Shown: positions 7,935 through 16,283 of the stretch, piece after piece | Layout: each line of letters opens with the position of its first letter | Position numbering within the stretch: the first letter of the stretch is position 1 | From: Paracidovorax avenae ATCC 19860 | Lineage (GTDB): Bacteria; Pseudomonadota; Gammaproteobacteria; Burkholderiales; Burkholderiaceae_C | Assembly: GCF_000176855.2 (NCBI RefSeq) | Contig: NC_015138.1 | Span: 4,898,001-4,962,000 of the forward strand | Length of the DNA stretch: 64,000 nt | Direction: 5' to 3' | Program-made: the position numbers and the translations under genes | Notes under the pieces: generated by a model | The model's input: the letters and a program-made list of their open reading frames with translations, nothing else | What the model was told of the DNA's origin: nothing | The model's database searches: none

Positions 7935-9641
7935 TCAAGACTCGCCGTTTACCCACACCTTGAGAATGTTGGCGACGGCCATGGGATTTTCCTTGGCCAG
8001 GACGCGCGCCTCCTCCAGGCGCATCTGCTCGGGGGTCTGGATCAGGTCTTCCGGCTTGGTGGGCGCGGCCAGGGCCGGACGCTCGGGCTCGTCGGCCTCG
8101 ATCGCGTCCACCTGGCGGCCCGAGGCCACCGCAGCAGCAGGCGCCGGCGGCTGGTTCATGCCCTTGATCGCCGGCCGCACCAGCCCCAGGAGGATGAGCG
8201 CGGCGAAGAGCGACATGCCCACCGGCCAGCCCAGGCTCCTGACCAGTTCGATCATTTCGGGCTGCTTCCAGAGCGGCAGCTCGACCGCCGGCGTGTTGTC
8301 CACCAGGAACTGGGTGTTCATGATGTTGACCGAGTCGCCGCGGTCCTTGTTGTACCCGATGGTTTCGCGCACCAGGGCCGTCATCTGCTCGATCTGCTCG
8401 GGCGTGAAGGCCTTGGCCTGCGGCGCCTTGCCCGCCGCTTCCGCGATGGCCTGGTAGTTCACGACGACGGCGGCGCTGACGCGCTTGATCGCGCCGCTGC
8501 CGGCACGGGTGACGCGCACCGTCTTGTCCACCTCGTAGTTGGTGATGGATTCACGCTTGGACCCGGCGGCCTGGCCCTGCTGGCCGTTGCCCGCCGTGGG
8601 CGCGGGGTTGGCGCCGTTGATGGGGGCGGTGGACGGCTGGGGCGGCTGGTTGCTGGCGGCGCCCGGCACGCCGGCCGGGGGCTGGTTGCCCTGGGTGCCG
8701 CCCGAGCTTTCCACCACCTGCTGGCTGCGCACGGCGCTGCTGTCGGGCGTCTGGTTGGGCCGGTGCTGCTCGGACGTCTGCTCCGATTGCGAGAAATCCA
8801 CCTCGGCCGTCACCTGGGCCTTGACGTTGTTCTTGCCGACCACCGGCTCCAGGATGTCCAGGATGCGGCGGGTGTACTGTTGCTCGATCTGCTGCACGTA
8901 GGACAACTGCTGGGCATCGATGGCGCTGCCGCTGCCGGCGGCCGTGTCGGGCGACTGCGAGAGCAGCTTGCCGGTATCGTCGAGCACGCTGACGGCGGAA
9001 GGCGACATCTCGGGCACGCTGGAAGCCACCAGGTGCACGATGCCGGCCAGCTGGGTGCGGTCGAGGAAGCGGCCGGGATAGAGGCTCAGCAGCACGGAAG
9101 CGGAAGGCTTCTGCTGTTCGCGGAAAAAGCCGTTCTGGTTGGGCAGCGCCAGGTGGACGCGGGCGCTCTGCACGGACGACAGCGCCTGGATGGAGCGCGT
9201 CAGCTCACCCTCGAGCCCGCGCTGGAAGTTCAGCCGCTCCTGGAACTGCGTCACCCCGAAGCGGTTGGTTTCCATGAGTTCGAAACCGGTCACCGACCCC
9301 TTGGGCAGGCCCTGGGTGGCAAGGCGCAGGCGCACGTCGTGCACGCGTTCGGCCGGCACCAGGATGGCGCCGCCTCCCTCCGAGTACTTGTAGGGAACGT
9401 TCATGGTGGACAGCTGGGCCACGATGGCGCCGCCGTCCTTGTCGCTCAGGTTGGAGAACAGCACCTTGTAGTCCGGCTGGCGATTGAGCACCACCGCGGC
9501 AACCACCGCGGCCACCAGCAGCGCGATGCCCGCGCCAAAACGCAGACGCTTGGAGCGGTCCAGCGCGGAGAAGCGCTGGAGCACGGACGGCGCGCTGGTA
9601 CTGGCAGGGGGAGCGACGGGGATTTCGGCGACTGCGGACAT
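7935..9641 (-). CDS. fliF: Flagellar MS-ring protein FliF
   Basis: 568 residues from an ATG with GGAAAG 6-7 bases upstream; a GTG 24 bases earlier is less likely. Two membrane segments are visible: LRFGAGIALLVAAVVAAVVL near residues 32-52, and the LGWPVGMSLFAALILLGLV region near residue 450. Ring-building motifs lie between them, with a Pro/Gln/Asn-rich disordered loop at about residues 295-360. The extreme C-terminus (VANILKVWVNGES) is the FliG-binding helix. FliF is the inner-membrane base of the motor. It heads the fliFGHIJK run and is divergent from fliE. Confidence 0.97.
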   Translation of the reverse strand: MSAVAEIPVAPPASTSAPSVLQRFSALDRSKRLRFGAGIALLVAAVVAAVVLNRQPDYKVLFSNLSDKDGGAIVAQLSTMNVPYKYSEGGGAILVPAERVHDVRLRLATQGLPKGSVTGFELMETNRFGVTQFQERLNFQRGLEGELTRSIQALSSVQSARVHLALPNQNGFFREQQKPSASVLLSLYPGRFLDRTQLAGIVHLVASSVPEMSPSAVSVLDDTGKLLSQSPDTAAGSGSAIDAQQLSYVQQIEQQYTRRILDILEPVVGKNNVKAQVTAEVDFSQSEQTSEQHRPNQTPDSSAVRSQQVVESSGGTQGNQPPAGVPGAASNQPPQPSTAPINGANPAPTAGNGQQGQAAGSKRESITNYEVDKTVRVTRAGSGAIKRVSAAVVVNYQAIAEAAGKAPQAKAFTPEQIEQMTALVRETIGYNKDRGDSVNIMNTQFLVDNTPAVELPLWKQPEMIELVRSLGWPVGMSLFAALILLGLVRPAIKGMNQPPAPAAAVASGRQVDAIEADEPERPALAAPTKPEDLIQTPEQMRLEEARVLAKENPMAVANILKVWVNGES

Positions 9642-9696
9642 GGTGCTTTCCAAGGGGACCGCCACGGCACACGGGATCTGGCGTGCCGCGATTATT

Positions 9697-9722
9697 GGCT
9701 GCCGGCCTTGACCCCGGCAGCC
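9697..9722. repeat. Inverted repeat in the fliF/fliE divergent intergenic region
   Basis: A perfect 9-base inverted repeat, GGCTGCCGG and CCGGCAGCC, separated by 8 bases. It sits between the divergent fliF and fliE starts and is flanked by ATTATT on one side and GGATAA on the other. It could be an operator for a dimeric regulator or an RNA hairpin in one leader. There is no T-run, so it is not an obvious terminator. Function is unassigned. Confidence 0.45.
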
Positions 9723-9818
9723 GGATAAGGCGCCCGTTTTCCCAGCTATTCCCCAGGATGCGCCGGGCGCCGGGCCCTAGGATTGCACCATCCCCCGCAA
9801 CCCTTTCCTCCGCCCGCC

Positions 9819-10136
9819 ATGGACCTCCGCATCTCCAGCTCCACCGCTCCCCTGACGGGCGCCGGCCTGGCGCGCCGTGCCACGGCCGCGCCGGAAGCCG
9901 CAGCCGGCCAGGAAGTCGGCTTCTCCACGGCGCTCAAGGGCGCACTCCAGTCCGTCAGCGCCGCCCAGAACCGGGCCAGCGGCCTGCAGCAGGAAGTGCA
10001 GATGGAGAACCCGGCCGTGAGCCTGGAAGAAACCATGATCGCCATCCAGAAGGCCCAGGTGGGCTTCCAGGCGACCCTGCACGTGCGCAACCGGATGGTG
10101 CAGGCCTACACGGACATCATGAACATGCAGGTCTGA
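9819..10136 (+). CDS. fliE: Flagellar hook-basal body complex protein FliE
   Basis: 105 residues. The C-terminal half carries the FliE signature: QEVQMENPAVSLEETMIAIQ then KAQVGFQATLHVRNRMVQAYTDIMNMQV. FliE joins the MS ring to the rod and is the first rod protein exported. The ATG giving MDLRISSS was chosen over one 36 bases upstream because FliE begins this way; neither has a clear ribosome site. It is a single-gene unit transcribed away from fliF, with a terminator directly after it. Confidence 0.95.
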   Translation: MDLRISSSTAPLTGAGLARRATAAPEAAAGQEVGFSTALKGALQSVSAAQNRASGLQQEVQMENPAVSLEETMIAIQKAQVGFQATLHVRNRMVQAYTDIMNMQV

Positions 10137-10174
10137 CCTCCGGTTCCAACGCCACCGGGCGCGGTCTGCCGGTC

Positions 10175-10200
10175 AAGGGGCCCCTGCCAAGGGGCCCTTT
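10175..10200 (+). terminator. Rho-independent terminator of fliE
   Basis: GGGCCCCT-GCCA-AGGGGCCC forms an 8-base perfect stem, extendable to 11 with one mismatch, followed by TTTCGTCGTT. It starts 38 bases after the fliE stop codon. Confidence 0.8.
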
Positions 10201-10219
10201 CGTCGTTACATCCCCCTAA

Positions 10220-10256
10220 AGAAAATGCCCCGCTCCCAGTACAGGAGCGAGGCATT
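10220..10256 (-). terminator. Rho-independent terminator of the fliST unit
   Basis: Read on the minus strand, AATGCCTCGCTCC pairs with GGAGCGGGGCATT (13 base pairs, one mismatch, 7-base loop), followed immediately by TTTTCTTT. It lies about 60 bases beyond the fliT stop and faces the fliE terminator, so the convergent units are well separated. Confidence 0.82.
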
Positions 10257-10319
10257 CGTGCATCCGGCGCCGCAGGAAGGCGACACGCGTGGCCCGCGGC
10301 ATGGCGGGCACACAGGTGG

Positions 10320-10619
10320 TCAGTGCATGATCATCGGCTGGCGTTCGAACAGGTGCTCGAACTGGGCGAGCCAGGGTTCGGCCAGGCAGCGGATCTCGGC
10401 ATCGTTGCGCAGGATGCGCTGCATGATGCGCGTCTTCTCGCGGCGGTGCTCGGGCAGCAGTTGCTGGTCCTGGGACTTGAAGCGCAGCTGCTCGATCAGG
10501 ACGGCACAGGCGCCTTCGCAGCGTACGACCTCGTCCCAGTCCTTGAGCTTGGCGGCTTCGAGCATCCGCGCGCTGCTGTCTTCGATGGCCTTGTAGTAGT
10601 CAATCAGCATGTCGTTCAT
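10320..10619 (-). CDS. fliT: FliT-like flagellar chaperone
   Basis: A 99-residue helical protein beginning MNDMLIDYYKAIEDSSARML, with LKDWDEVVRCEGAC and RREKTRIMQRILRNDAEIR. FliT-type proteins are short helical chaperones of the cap protein FliD and can restrain FlhDC. Identity rests on size, helical composition and position 3 bases after fliS; FliT sequences diverge strongly. GGAGG lies 8 bases before the ATG. Confidence 0.8.
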   Translation of the reverse strand: MNDMLIDYYKAIEDSSARMLEAAKLKDWDEVVRCEGACAVLIEQLRFKSQDQQLLPEHRREKTRIMQRILRNDAEIRCLAEPWLAQFEHLFERQPMIMH

Positions 10620-10622
10620 ATC

Positions 10623-11069
10623 TCAGGCCTCCGCCACCACGGGGTGGGCCACGTCGTTGGCAGCCGCCGCAGCCACGGCCACCTTCTTGATCTCGTTCCA
10701 GCCCTGGGCTATCGGCTCGATCAGGCGCGCGACTTCTTCCAGCATTGCGTCGTCGTTCTTGGCATTCGCCTGGATCAGGCGACGCAGGCTGTAGTCGTAC
10801 ACCGCCTCCAGGTTGCTCGCCAGCACACCGCCCTCATCGCGATCGAGGGCCGTGCTCAACCCCTCCTCCAGAATGCGCACCGCCTTGGAGATGGCTGCGC
10901 ACTTGGTCGCCACGTCGCCCCGGGCCAATGCACCACGCGCCGTGGCTATGGAGTTCAACACCCCTGCATACAGAAGGCTGACCAGTTGGTGCTGGTCAAT
11001 GGTGTGCATGCTCGTTTCAACATTGATGCGCTGGTAGGCATTGGCACGGGACTGGTAAGCGGTGAACAT
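10623..11069 (-). CDS. fliS: Flagellin export chaperone FliS
   Basis: 148 residues with the family start MFTAYQSRANAYQRINVET, then HQLVSLLYAGVLNSIATARGAL, and LIQANAKNDDAMLEEVARLI. FliS binds the C-terminus of newly made flagellin (12781-14259 and 14595-16073) and prevents early polymerisation. AGGAG lies 7 bases before the ATG. A sigma-28 type promoter precedes it in the short gap after fliD, so fliST can be made independently of fliD. The C-terminal tail is Ala-rich. Confidence 0.96.
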   Translation of the reverse strand: MFTAYQSRANAYQRINVETSMHTIDQHQLVSLLYAGVLNSIATARGALARGDVATKCAAISKAVRILEEGLSTALDRDEGGVLASNLEAVYDYSLRRLIQANAKNDDAMLEEVARLIEPIAQGWNEIKKVAVAAAAANDVAHPVVAEA

Positions 11070-11099
11070 GGCGGCGCTCCTCGGAATTTGTTATTCAAT

Positions 11100-11126
11100 T
11101 TATCGGCGTTCCGCCACAAAACTGAA
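11100..11126 (-). promoter_or_regulatory. Sigma-28 type promoter of fliST
   Basis: On the minus strand TTCAGTTT, 11 bases, then GCCGATAA. The -10 element matches the FliA consensus exactly and the -35 element matches 6 of 8. It lies between the fliD stop and the fliS start, with the -10 element ending about 30 bases before the ATG. Confidence 0.75.
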
Positions 11127-11134
11127 GCCCCTCT

Positions 11135-12571
11135 TCACAGGGTTTTATTCCAGCCGACCACCTGCTGCTGGATGTAGCTGTTGAGCTGGTTCATGGTGGA
11201 CATCTTGGTGTCCAGCGCCGTGTAGCGTGCGGTGAGGTTTTTTTCCACCTCGCTGGCACGGTCGGTGATGCGCTCGATATCGGCGGCATTGCGCTTGAGC
11301 ACATCCTTGTACGACTGGTCCTTGCTGGCGAAGAAGCCACCGGAACCCAGCAGCTTGGAGGTGACGGCCTGGAGCTTGCCGGCAAAGCCGTCCGTGACGC
11401 TGCCGCCGTCGGCGCCGCGGAAGAAGGCCTTCACGTCATCGGGGCTCTGCATGGCCTTGTCGAACTTGGCGGAGTCCAGGGTCAGGCTGCCGTCGGGCGA
11501 GAGGTTGCCGGCCCCCCCGGCGGAAACCACCCCCACGTCGGACAACGCGCGGAATGCACCGGACTGGTTGATCGACTGCAGGGTCATTCTCAAGGTGTTC
11601 TGAAGCGTCACCGCACTCGAATCGCCCTGCAGCAGCCCGGCCGTCTTCGTGTCCTTGTCGTACTTCGTGGCGTCGTTCAGCGCGCTGTTGACGGCGTTGT
11701 AGGCCGTGATGAAAGCCTGGATGTTGGCCTTGACGGCAGAATTGTCCTTGGACACCGAGATGGATACGTCTGTCGCGATGGTCTTGACCGCCGTGAACGT
11801 CACGCCCGCCACCGCGTTCGCAAAGACGTTGGTGCCCGACGTCACGGCCACGCCATTGACCGTAGCATTGGCATTCTGCGCATACTCGGTCGAGCCGGAG
11901 AGCACCCGGGAAAGGCCGGAGGAATCGCTGTTGCTGCCATCCGCGTCGGTCACGCCGAGCTGGTAGCCCGCGCTCTCTCCGGTGGTCTTGCTGCGCAGCA
12001 TCAGGCGCTGCCCCGAGGCATCGGTCAGCACCGTCGCGGTGACACCGGCCTTGGAGCCGTTGATCTTGCTGGCCACATCCTCCAGCGTGTCGGTCGCGCT
12101 GACGTCGATGTTCACCGCCGGGTCCTGGCCCGCGGCAAAGCTCTTGGGGCTGCCGCTCCAGGTGCCCGTGGTGAGGGTGAGCGTGCCGGCGCCCACCGGG
12201 CTCTTGGCAGGCGTCAACGCATCGGAAATGGACGACTGGGCCTTGGCCAGGTTCTGCACCTGCACGTTGAACGACGTCGCCGCTGCCCCGCCCACCGCCG
12301 TCACGGTCACGGAATCGGTGCTGGACGACGTGGCAGCCACGCCGTTCCATCCGGTGACGCTGGTCAGCTTGCTGGCGGCATCCGACAGCGTGGACACCAG
12401 CGACTTGAGCTGGCCGAAGGCGGATACCTTCGCATTGGTCACGGCCGCCTGCTGCGTCAGGCCGTTGGTCCGGGTGATGGGAAGCTTGACGGCATCCACG
12501 GCAACCTTGATGAGGTCATTGACATTGACGTTCCCACCCAGGCCGATGCCCAACGAAGAAAAGCTCGGCAT
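11135..12571 (-). CDS. fliD: Flagellar filament cap protein FliD
   Basis: 478 residues. The N-terminal D0/D1 region reads FSSLGIGLGGNVNVNDLIKV. The centre contains the two FliD domains, and the coiled-coil C-terminus reads RITDRASEVEKNLTARYTAL followed by TMNQLNSYIQQQVVGWNK. FliD caps the growing filament and folds flagellin subunits. GGAGGTGAT, close to the perfect anti-16S sequence, is 2-3 bases from the ATG region, so translation should be strong. A separate promoter upstream was not recognised. Confidence 0.97.
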   Translation of the reverse strand: MPSFSSLGIGLGGNVNVNDLIKVAVDAVKLPITRTNGLTQQAAVTNAKVSAFGQLKSLVSTLSDAASKLTSVTGWNGVAATSSSTDSVTVTAVGGAAATSFNVQVQNLAKAQSSISDALTPAKSPVGAGTLTLTTGTWSGSPKSFAAGQDPAVNIDVSATDTLEDVASKINGSKAGVTATVLTDASGQRLMLRSKTTGESAGYQLGVTDADGSNSDSSGLSRVLSGSTEYAQNANATVNGVAVTSGTNVFANAVAGVTFTAVKTIATDVSISVSKDNSAVKANIQAFITAYNAVNSALNDATKYDKDTKTAGLLQGDSSAVTLQNTLRMTLQSINQSGAFRALSDVGVVSAGGAGNLSPDGSLTLDSAKFDKAMQSPDDVKAFFRGADGGSVTDGFAGKLQAVTSKLLGSGGFFASKDQSYKDVLKRNAADIERITDRASEVEKNLTARYTALDTKMSTMNQLNSYIQQQVVGWNKTL

Positions 12572-12711
12572 ATATCACCTCCGTTCAGTCGATGCGATGC
12601 GTTGTATCGACGGAATTATCCCGTCCCGGTGACGCTGCATCGCGCCGATAAGCACAGGATAACCTACCTAATCCACCGCTTGCAGCCCGCTCGCGCCACC
12701 AGCGGCAAAGC

Positions 12712-12764
12712 GGCAGCGACCGAAATCGCTGCCGCCCGAATGCAGCGGGGCCGCCTGGCCCCGC
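12712..12764 (-). terminator. Two hairpins after fliC1 (possible terminator)
   Basis: Two perfect 8-base stems follow the minus-strand flagellin: GCGGGGCC/GGCCCCGC (12745-12764, 4-base loop) and GGCAGCGA/TCGCTGCC (12712-12733, 6-base loop). Neither is followed by a good T-run, so termination or 3' end protection is inferred from position only. Confidence 0.45.
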
Positions 12765-12780
12765 CTTCAGCCCTGCGCAA

Positions 12781-14259
12781 TCAACGCAGCAGGGACAGCA
12801 CGCCCTGGGGCAGCTGGTTGGCCTGTGCCACCATCGCCGTGCCGGCCTGCTGCAGGATCTGCGAGCGCGACAGGTTGGCGGTTTCGGCAGCGAAGTCGGC
12901 GTCCTGGATGCGGCTGCGCGAAGCGGACATGTTCTCGGACGTACTTTGCAGGTTGTTCACCGTCGTCTCGAACCGGGACTGGAGTGCACCGAAGCTCGCT
13001 CGCTGGCCGTTGACGGCCGAGAGTGCGGCGTCGATGATCTTCAAGGCCTTGGTCGATCCGTCCACGGTGGACACGTCGATGTCGCTCACCTTGGTCAGCG
13101 TGGAGCTGGTGGCCGCGGTGGTCGTCATGGTGCCGCCCGTGCCGCTCACCGTGTAGCCCTTGTCGGACTTGTATTCCACCGTGCCGCGCGAGGCCACGGT
13201 GGCACCGGTGCCCGCCGCAGTGGCGGTGGTGAACGTCAGCGTGCCCGAAGACTGCGTCGTCGCGGCATCCTGCGATGCCAGCGTGATGCCCGCGGCGCTG
13301 CTGGAGCCGTTGGCGATGTTGATGTCATTGCCCGATTCGTTGGTCAGGATCAGGCCGGAGGAGTCGCTGTTGAGCTTGGCGGTGACGCCGGTCTGCGAGG
13401 ACACGTCGTTGAAGGCCTTCACGGCTTCGGCCAGCCCGGCGGCCGTGCTGGTGGCCGAGACGTTGAACGTCACGTTGGCCGCGGTGGAGTTGTCGCCCTT
13501 GACGGCCAGGGTGAAGGAGCCGGTGCCGGAGAACTTCATTTCCGAGACGTTGCGGGCCGAGGCCGTCACGCCGGTGGAATCGGCCACGGCATTGACGGCC
13601 GAGGCGATGTCGGCGGCCGTGCCGGAGGCGGCGACGTTGACGGTCTTGGTCTGCAGGCCGGCGATCACCACCGTGCCGGCGGCGGCGCCTGCCGAGCCGG
13701 CCGAGGCGCCGGAGGTGGCCGCGCCGGAGGCCGAGGCCGTCAGCTGGGCACCATAGTTGTTGGTACGGAAGTTGCCCGTGGTGGCCGTGATGGTCTGGTT
13801 GGCGTTGGCGCCGACCTGGAAGGTGGCCGAGCCGAAGGAGCCGTCCAGCAGCTTCTGGCCGTTGAATTCGGTATTGCCGGCAATGCGGTCCATTTCCGAC
13901 AGCAGCTGGCCGACTTCGGCCTGGATGGCCTTGCGGTCACCGGAGGAGTTGGTGGCGTTGGCCGACTGCACGGCCAGTTCACGCACCCGCTGCAGGATGT
14001 CGCCAGTGGACTTCAGGGCGCCTTCCGCCGTCTGCGCCAGCGAAATGCCGTCATTGGCGTTGCGCACGGCCTGGTTCAGGCCGCGGATCTGCGAGGTGAA
14101 GCGCTCGGAGATCGCCAGGCCGGCGGCATCGTCCTTGGCGCTGTTGATGCGCAGGCCCGAGGACAGGCGCTGGATGGAAGTGTTGAGCGACGACTGGCTC
14201 AGGCTCAGGTTGCGCTGGGCGGTAAGCGAGCTGACGTTGGTGTTGATGGTGGATGCCAT
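12781..14259 (-). CDS. fliC: Flagellin FliC, copy 1
   Basis: 492 residues. The conserved D0/D1 ends are present: [20 protein letters not shown] at the N-terminus, with [20 protein letters not shown], and [20 protein letters not shown] near the C-terminus. The Ala/Ser/Thr/Gly-rich middle (about residues 170-400) offers many possible O-glycosylation sites. AGGAG lies 8 bases before the ATG. A clear sigma-28 promoter at 14408-14434 drives it, with a leader of about 140 bases. It faces a second flagellin of identical length, estimated at about 88% identical by eye. Confidence 0.98.
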   Translation of the reverse strand: MASTINTNVSSLTAQRNLSLSQSSLNTSIQRLSSGLRINSAKDDAAGLAISERFTSQIRGLNQAVRNANDGISLAQTAEGALKSTGDILQRVRELAVQSANATNSSGDRKAIQAEVGQLLSEMDRIAGNTEFNGQKLLDGSFGSATFQVGANANQTITATTGNFRTNNYGAQLTASASGAATSGASAGSAGAAAGTVVIAGLQTKTVNVAASGTAADIASAVNAVADSTGVTASARNVSEMKFSGTGSFTLAVKGDNSTAANVTFNVSATSTAAGLAEAVKAFNDVSSQTGVTAKLNSDSSGLILTNESGNDINIANGSSSAAGITLASQDAATTQSSGTLTFTTATAAGTGATVASRGTVEYKSDKGYTVSGTGGTMTTTAATSSTLTKVSDIDVSTVDGSTKALKIIDAALSAVNGQRASFGALQSRFETTVNNLQSTSENMSASRSRIQDADFAAETANLSRSQILQQAGTAMVAQANQLPQGVLSLLR

Positions 14260-14594
14260 TGCAAATCTCCTGAAAAGAACTGACTGGATATGGCGTTGCC
14301 GCCAACTGGGCCCGGAACCGCCTGGCCACAGAGTTCACAGATCCTTGCGGGCCATCTGTTGAACGGCGGGCCGACTCGAGTGCTGCTCATACGTCCCGTT
14401 GGAGATGTTTTCGGGTGTCCGGCAGAAAACTTTAGGCACGAACACATGGATTGAGCGGTTTTTGTGTGTCTTATCCCCCCAATGCCCCGGGGCGGGCTCC
14501 CCAACAATCCCTCCATCGTTCCCACAAAGTCCGCCGGAGGGGTAGCGCTTGAGCCGGCAGTAATGTTTGTTCCCAGCCTCGCAGGAGTTCCGCC
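14260..14594. other. Intergenic region between the divergent flagellins
   Basis: 335 bases without a gene. It holds the copy-1 leader and sigma-28 promoter (14408-14434), a perfect 10-base palindrome GCCCCGGGGC (14484-14493), and both flagellin ribosome sites (AGGAG in each case). The two halves are not copies of each other, so the inverted duplication is limited to the coding parts. No TAAAGTTT-N11-GCCGATAA-like promoter was found facing copy 2, and no other promoter is convincing. Confidence 0.7.
14408..14434 (-). promoter_or_regulatory. Sigma-28 promoter of flagellin copy 1
   Basis: On the minus strand TAAAGTTT, 11 bases, then CCCGAAAA. The -35 element is identical to the FliA consensus and the -10 element keeps the CCGAWAA core. 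Transcription would start near 14400. Confidence 0.85.
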
Positions 14595-16073
14595 ATGGCG
14601 TCCACCATCAACACCAACATCAGCTCGCTCACCGCCCAGCGGAACCTGAGCCTGAGCCAGTCGTCGCTCAACACCTCCATCCAGCGCCTGTCCTCGGGCC
14701 TGCGCATCAACAGCGCCAAGGACGATGCCGCCGGCCTGGCGATCTCCGAGCGCTTCACCTCGCAGATCCGGGGGATGAACCAGGCGGCGCGGAACGCCAA
14801 CGACGGCATTTCGCTGTCCCAGGTGGCGGAAAGTGCGCTGGCGGGCGCGGGGAACATCCTGCAGCGGGTGCGGGAACTGTCGGTGCAATCGGCCAACGCC
14901 ACCAATTCGGCCGGCGACCGCAAGGCCATCCAGGCGGAAGTCGGCCAGTTGCTGTCCGAACTCGACCGTATCGCCGGCACCACAGAATTCAACGGCCAGA
15001 AGCTGCTGGACGGCTCCTTCGGCTCGGCCACCTTCCAGGTCGGCGCCAACGCCAACCAGACCATCACGGCCACCACGGGCAACTTCCGTACCATGAACTA
15101 CGGCGCGCAGTTGACGGCTTCGGCCTCCGGCGCAGCCACCACCGGCGCCTCGGCCGGTTCGGCAGGCGCCGCCGCCGGCACGGTGGTGATCGCCGGCCTG
15201 CAGACCAAGACCGTCAACGTCGCCGCCTCCGGCACGGCCGCCGACATCGCCTCGGCCGTCAACGCCGTGGCCGATTCCACCGGTGTGACGGCCTCGGCCC
15301 GCAACGTCTCCGAACTGAAGTTCTCCGGCAACGGCTCTTTCTCGCTGGCGGTCAAGGGCGAGAACACTACCGCGGCCAACGTGACGTTCAACGTCACCGC
15401 CAACAGTTCCGCTGCGGGCCTGGCCGAAGCCGTGAAGGCCTTCAACGACGTGTCTTCGCAAACGGGCATCACCGCCAAGCTCAACAGCGACAACACCGGC
15501 CTGATCCTGACCAACGAATCGGGCAAGGACATCAACATCGCCAATGGCGCAGGAAGCGCCGCGGGCATCACGCTGGCTTCGCAGGACGCCACCCAGACGC
15601 TGTCCACAGGCGACCTGACGTTCACCACCGCCACGGCGGCCGGCACCGGCACCACCGTGGCCTCGCGCGGCACGGTGGAATACAACTCCGACAAGGGCTA
15701 CACGGTGAGCGGCACGGGCGACACCATGACGACCACCACGGCCACCACCTCCAGCATGAAATCCGTGAGCACCATCGACGTATCCACGGTGGACGGCTCC
15801 ACGCGCGCACTGAAGATCATCGATGCCGCGCTCTCCGCGGTGAATGGCCAGCGTGCAAGCTTCGGTGCCTTGCAGTCACGGTTCGAGACCGCGATCGCCA
15901 ACCTGAACACGTCGTCCGAGAACATGTCCGCCTCGCGCAGCCGTATCCAGGACGCGGACTTCGCCTCGGAAACCGCCAACCTGTCGCGCGCCCAGATCCT
16001 GCAGCAGGCCGGCACGGCGATGGTGGCACAGGCCAACCAGCTGCCCCAGGGCGTGCTGTCCCTGTTGAAATAA
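14595..16073 (+). CDS. fliC: Flagellin FliC, copy 2
   Basis: 492 residues, collinear with copy 1 without gaps. About 55-60 substitutions were counted by eye. They cluster at about residues 60-115 and 250-465, while residues about 115-250 are almost unchanged. Flagellin ends are intact ([17 protein letters not shown] at the N-terminus, [13 protein letters not shown] at the C-terminus), and AGGAG lies 7 bases before the ATG. It is therefore probably functional. No sigma-28 promoter comparable to that of copy 1 was found upstream, so expression may be weak, differently controlled, or dependent on inversion of the intergenic region. The modification island begins 210 bases downstream. Confidence 0.97.
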   Translation: MASTINTNISSLTAQRNLSLSQSSLNTSIQRLSSGLRINSAKDDAAGLAISERFTSQIRGMNQAARNANDGISLSQVAESALAGAGNILQRVRELSVQSANATNSAGDRKAIQAEVGQLLSELDRIAGTTEFNGQKLLDGSFGSATFQVGANANQTITATTGNFRTMNYGAQLTASASGAATTGASAGSAGAAAGTVVIAGLQTKTVNVAASGTAADIASAVNAVADSTGVTASARNVSELKFSGNGSFSLAVKGENTTAANVTFNVTANSSAAGLAEAVKAFNDVSSQTGITAKLNSDNTGLILTNESGKDINIANGAGSAAGITLASQDATQTLSTGDLTFTTATAAGTGTTVASRGTVEYNSDKGYTVSGTGDTMTTTTATTSSMKSVSTIDVSTVDGSTRALKIIDAALSAVNGQRASFGALQSRFETAIANLNTSSENMSASRSRIQDADFASETANLSRAQILQQAGTAMVAQANQLPQGVLSLLK

Positions 16074-16283
16074 GCCATCAAGCCGGCCACAGGCCCCGCC
16101 GGCCGACGCGCGGTTATCACCGCCGTCCCCTGTGGGTGGGTTTTCCTGTTTGCAGCAGGAGGATCGTTCTGGCCGCAATTCGTCGGGAAGTTGTCCTGGG
16201 GTCATCCGGCAGCACTGCGGCGCACCTGGCAACTGCCACGCTTGCGCACAATACGCCCATGTGAAAACTTCTAGGGACTTCCC

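Noticed and set aside
14440..14594. Sigma-54 promoter for flagellin copy 2
   Set aside because: GGCAG...TTTGT near 14555 lacks the GG-N10-GC spacing, and the presence of sigma-28 sites argues for the FlhDC/FliA scheme.
12781..16073. Flagellin pair as an insertion sequence or site-specific invertible element
   Set aside because: No recombinase gene, no short recombination sites and no target duplications; the repeat is simply the two coding regions.
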